Source: Thermothelomyces thermophilus ATCC 42464 (lineage: Eukaryota; Ascomycota; Sordariomycetes; Sordariales; Chaetomiaceae). Taken from it: a DNA stretch of 64,000 nucleotides. The notes under the pieces are model-generated. The model did not search any database. It had not been told where the DNA came from and saw only the letters and a list, made by a program, of their open reading frames with translations. The stretch spans positions 2,790,001 to 2,854,000 of the forward strand of contig NC_016476.1 in assembly GCF_000226095.1 (NCBI RefSeq), written 5' to 3'. Positions 60,841-64,000 of the stretch are shown in pieces; positions within the stretch are counted from its first letter, which is position 1, and each line of letters begins with the position of its first letter. Both the position numbers and the translations under genes were made by a program.

Positions 60841-61332
60841 ATCTTCTATTACCACTCCTCGTAAGCAGGTAAGCCAGTCAGACACTTACACAAGAATACA
60901 GTTATCGCAAGGTGTAACTCATATTGCGGAACGTCTCTAAAATCCTTCACAAGACGTACGCAGACGGCGCTAAGATCCGGCTAAGGATTCGGCAGCACGT
61001 CTCGTGGAACTCTCTGGCCCTGCCCGGCGTACGGAGGCGCTGGCAACCCAGTCGATGGCAGTGAGTTGTGCATCTTGCTTGATATCTCGAGTCCAAAGAC
61101 CTCTCGTGGCGGATGCTCTCAGTGACGAAGTAGGGGGAGTGATTGTTGGACGAAGAAGGAATGCTGGCAAGCACACTTTTTTGAGTTAAAAGGGGGTCGA
61201 CTGAGCTATCTATGAGGAAGGCGGACACTCCAGGACCTTGACACTCATATCAGCCATCAGACTTCCTCGTGGCTTGAACCAGGGTAAGGGCCAACATCCC
61301 GTCTCGTTCCAGTTTACAGGAGTTAACGATGA
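60841..61332. other. Host-like sequence upstream of the Est1-type relic
   Basis: Balanced composition, no RIP signature. Short frames exist on both strands but none is convincing. A protein-like stretch SAIRLPRGLNQGKGQ on the plus strand (about 61250-61300) might be a further piece of the downstream gene in another frame. Confidence 0.35.
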
Positions 61333-62252
61333 ACTAGGTATCACGTAGGTCTTTCTAACATCTGCGCCCTAGCCGGGTACGGCGACGAGAACAACTTCAT
61401 TTCCTTAGCCTCAAGACCACCGCCCTTCCCATGGAGGACCACGCAGATGCAAGACGCCGAAACCCCCGCCTCAAACCGTACCAGTACAGAAGCTAACAAG
61501 AAATTCCCCCACGCCCTCCGACTCTTTACCAGCACCTATACCATCGTCTACCGCCGCTTCGGCGACAACACCATCCTCTCATACCTACATGTCACCCTCG
61601 TTTTCATTTACCACCTCACCTTCTGCCCTGACGCCATAGCCCATGTCGCCCCTCATTTACCCTGGAAGCTGACAGCACTCATGCTGAATCCGTTGGTTTC
61701 GTTTTCCTCGTCTTCTGCTGAACAGCAGCACAACGGTTCGAATCTGTTAGAGAGTGAGGGGTTCCCCGCCATCCGGGAGGTCCGGAAGGGTGAGGACGAG
61801 GATGTCGAGGTTACTAAGACGACGAAAGAGGAGAGTTCTGCAGGCAATGGGGGCCAGGAGAACACCAAGTCCTTGAAATTGGACCTGGCCCGCCGCGGCC
61901 GCCGCCCGCTGCCAGACGACTACGCTATGAGAGGGTTCCCTTGGGTCGAGCGGTATTTCCCCGGTAACTGGTTCAACACGGACAAGAGGGTTGATGATGA
62001 CGACAAGTACCTGGAGCTAGCCTCTATGATTCTGGAGAGGAGGAACAGGTTGTTGTGGCTGGGTGTACGCATCGCGGCGCGCGAGGGAGGTGGCAAGTCG
62101 TTGACTTTTTTGATCCCAAGACCAGGATGTTCGGCGTCAACCCGGCATATGAGGTTGAGCTCGATCTGCAGTTACCGGAAATGCCACCTATCCCGAGTCA
62201 GAGCGTGGATATGGATATTGAGGATTTGCCTGATGCGGGGAGCGTGGCGTGA
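61333..62252 (+). pseudogene. C-terminal relic of an Est1-type DNA/RNA-binding domain protein, frameshifted
   Basis: Frame open from 61333 (first Met 61447): LSNICALAGYGDENN, then LRLFTSTYTIVYRRFGD, LSYLHVTLVFIYHLTFCPDA, PWKLTALMLN, RRPLPDDYAMRGFPWVERYFPGNWF and ASMILERRNRLLWLGVRIA. This pattern is what I know from the C-terminal part of fungal Est1/SMG-type proteins (telomerase accessory / RNA decay relatives). After RIA the protein continues in another frame (RWQVVDFFDPKTRMFGV...DIEDLPDAGSVA, TGA 62250-62252). A frameshift in the GCGGCGCGCGA run (62074-62084) therefore breaks it. The N-terminal TPR-like part is not seen upstream, so the gene is truncated. Composition is host-like. Confidence 0.6.
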
Positions 62253-62809
62253 GTGGAGCAGAAATCTGGGGTGGCGGCCAGCCGCGACTCGGAGAATAGG
62301 AAAAAATGACAAGCCAAGGAACACAAATGGTCCCTAACCGGCTTACGACCAGCATAGCAGCAGCAGCGTAATGACCTTGGCACAGGAAGATTTCTCGTAC
62401 GAGGTTCTCCACCCGACCCTGCCGATCCCGACGACTTGCCGGCTTTGACCTGAGCCGAAAATGCAACCCATTCTCCGACCTAGGCTCGAAATCGTTGTGG
62501 ACGAGTTTGATGTATTAGAAGATGTACCTTGTTTTCTTCTTTCCCTATATCCGTATGTCTCAAAATGGACCTTCGCTGTTTTGATGTTCATATTTCCTGC
62601 CCCCTGAGAGATGCTTAGAGTGGTGATGGCATTCGATGGGTTGTCACTGTGTTGCGGGGTTAACCATCTTTGTGTACCATCTCCCTACCCCCTAAAAGAG
62701 AGAGCTACGCCAAACAGCAATGATTCGGAAATCGCCCTCACATCCGTCGCCTTCCATACCACCCGGAAGACATCCACCAGCACGGTGAGAACGCGCAACG
62801 TCCCGCGAG
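62253..62809. other. Intergenic region before the kinase gene
   Basis: Balanced, unmutated sequence; should contain the 3' end of the relic and the kinase promoter. CAG repeat-like stretch at about 62351-62368. No distinct element recognised. Confidence 0.4.
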
Positions 62810-64000
62810 TTGCTCGGCTTTGGGAGCATCGTCCGATCGTGCTCCCCCGGCACTGGGTCCCCACTCCGTTCGGCCGGCCAGACGGACAGCAGCACGCGGA
62901 TAAAATATGTTCCGGCCGTAGCACCAAAAATCTTTTTGCGAGTGGGATTTGGCATGCTGAATCGACCTGCCTCCACAACCAAGATTCACGTTTGGACCCG
63001 CTCCACCATGCGCAGATCCACAAGGAAAATGTTCCCCTTCGAACACGGCCAGATACTGCAGGGCAGGATATCCTCTTATACAATTGCTGCTGCTCTTCGC
63101 AACCGTCAGGGAGGACCATGGCTTGCTACGGACGTAATTCTGCCAATTCTCTTATGAACCTCTTTCTAACGTGGAGCAGTGGTCCAAAGCAAGAGAGAGT
63201 CACGGTGAAGGCTGCACCAGCAAAGCGCCTAGAAAACGAAGCCCGGATGCTCCGACTATTCCAAGGGTGTGACTCGATCCGCCAGCTGGTCGATAAGGTC
63301 GAGGATCCACGATCCTTGGTGCTCGAATATATGGACGACACTGCATTTAACTTGCTAAAGGCGAAGCGTCTTCCTAAGGCTGAGGCCAAGCGTGCCCTCA
63401 AAGCCACGGTTCAGGCACTTGTTGTACTACATGAAAAGAACATTGTACACACAGGTACGTTCTAGATACGTAATGTTTGCTCTCTAGATATAGCAGAGTA
63501 ACGCTAATCGTCCTATAGATATCAAACCAGATAATATCCTTGTCAAATATAGCCCGGCTGGTACTCTATATAAACTTGGCGATCTAGGAGACTGTTCTAC
63601 GCCAGACGTACCCTCGAACGATGGAGGGCATTTAATCGGTGCCGAACTCTTCTGTGCTCCAGAGGTGCTGCTTGGAATCCCCTGGACAGTCAAGGCTGAC
63701 ATCTGGGGCCTTGGTGCCACAGTACGTGCTTTCTAATCATAGTAGCATCTAACTCTCTAATGCCAGCTACAGGGAATTACTCTTATAACCGGCCGATATA
63801 TATTCTTACCAAGAAATGCCCCCCCTCCGGGCGATCCGCGATTATCCTTAGCAGTCCTCCAAATCCAAAATGACTTCTATGGGCCTATTAGTAGGCAAGC
63901 GCTCCACGGCCTGGCGGATGACTCGATTCAGCCGTTGCTAGAACAGTTCGAAGTGAACTATCGGCCATTCCCTTTGTCATCCGCCTCTGATATGATCAAT
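62810..64000 (+). CDS. Protein kinase, spliced, 3' end beyond the window
   Basis: Proposed exons 62810-63133, 63190-63454, 63519-63721, 63767->64000; introns of 56, 64 and 45 bp with GTAATT/GTACGT/GTACGT donors, CTAAC or CTAAT branch-like sites and AG ends. All junctions keep one frame. Glycine-loop region LQGRISSYTIAAALR, VAIK-like lysine in VTVKAAP, alpha-C Glu in LENEARM, hinge LVLEYMDD, catalytic loop HTDIKPDNIL (HTD instead of HRD), DLG in place of DFG (LGDLGDCS), APE in CAPEVLLG, and DIWGLGAT. It would phosphorylate Ser/Thr, judging by the DIKPDN loop. The start at 62810 is the least certain part; an upstream ATG (62611) lies in a different frame that joins exon 2 without the first intron. 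Looks intact as far as seen. Confidence 0.8.

Noticed and set aside
60947-61228. Overlapping frames on both strands in the host-like region
   Set aside because: No recognisable motif or splice structure; expected by chance in balanced-composition DNA.
62685-63119. Minus-strand frames opposite kinase exon 1
   Set aside because: Shadows of the plus-strand coding exon; no kinase-like or other motif on that strand.
62611-63465. Single 284-codon frame as the kinase N-terminus
   Set aside because: Its first half is not protein-kinase-like. The other frame from 62810 gives a glycine-loop region and joins exon 2 through a good intron (63134-63189).

Overview
The window looks like a filamentous ascomycete (Pezizomycotina). 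It is roughly 60 kb of nested, RIP-mutated retrotransposons followed by about 3 kb of ordinary gene-bearing DNA. Evidence for RIP (repeat-induced point mutation): conserved Gln and Trp codons have become TAG or TAA, Cys codons have become Tyr, start codons read ATA, and differences between paired LTRs are transitions. The kinase gene at the right edge has short introns (45-64 bp) with GT...AG ends, as expected for such fungi.

Region 1 (1-14396): three partial copies of one chromovirus-type Ty3/gypsy family, nested as A(-) in B(+) in C(-). Region 2 (14397-16630): antisense relic of a LINE reverse transcriptase. Region 3 (about 16640-31550): element E(+), a second Ty3/gypsy lineage with one long gag-pol frame. 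It is interrupted by complete chromovirus D(-, 17081-24581) and by a barely mutated solo LTR (26579-27026). Behind E lies a minus-strand reading frame Y. Region 4: an unrecognised plus-strand frame Z (33188-33636 continuing at 56348-58238) is split by chromovirus F(+, 33637-56342). F is itself split inside gag by G(-, 34464-42017) and H(+, 43665-51219). Region 5 (58300-60840): LINE endonuclease relic and mutated non-coding DNA. Region 6 (60841-64000): a broken Est1-type gene tail and the 5' part of a spliced protein kinase gene.

The nesting can be checked arithmetically. Target-site duplications match (F atcgt/atcgt, G ataaag/ataaag, H ctatg/ctacg, D cgtac/catac, solo LTR ctagc/ctagc). When the insertions are subtracted, the gag frame is exactly 2262 bp in A, C, D, F, G and H. 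Pol is 3735 bp (G, H), 3777 bp (B, D) or 3768 bp (F). Gag and pol are in different frames (-1), with a GC-rich hairpin at the junction. Pol carries protease, reverse transcriptase, RNase H, integrase (D-D-35-E) and a chromodomain.

The most interesting system is a second gene at the 3' end of this chromovirus family, on the opposite strand and tail-to-tail with pol. All five copies with a 3' end in the window (B, D, F, G, H) encode C-x2-C-x6-C-x8-C-x2-C-x6-C, the spacing of the fungal Zn2Cys6 DNA-binding cluster, followed by a coiled-coil-like segment. In D, B and F the two parts are joined across a short intron. The start lies about 127 bp from the 3' LTR, so the LTR may drive transcription in both directions. 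This gene and the U3 part of the LTR vary together between subfamilies, while gag-pol stays constant.
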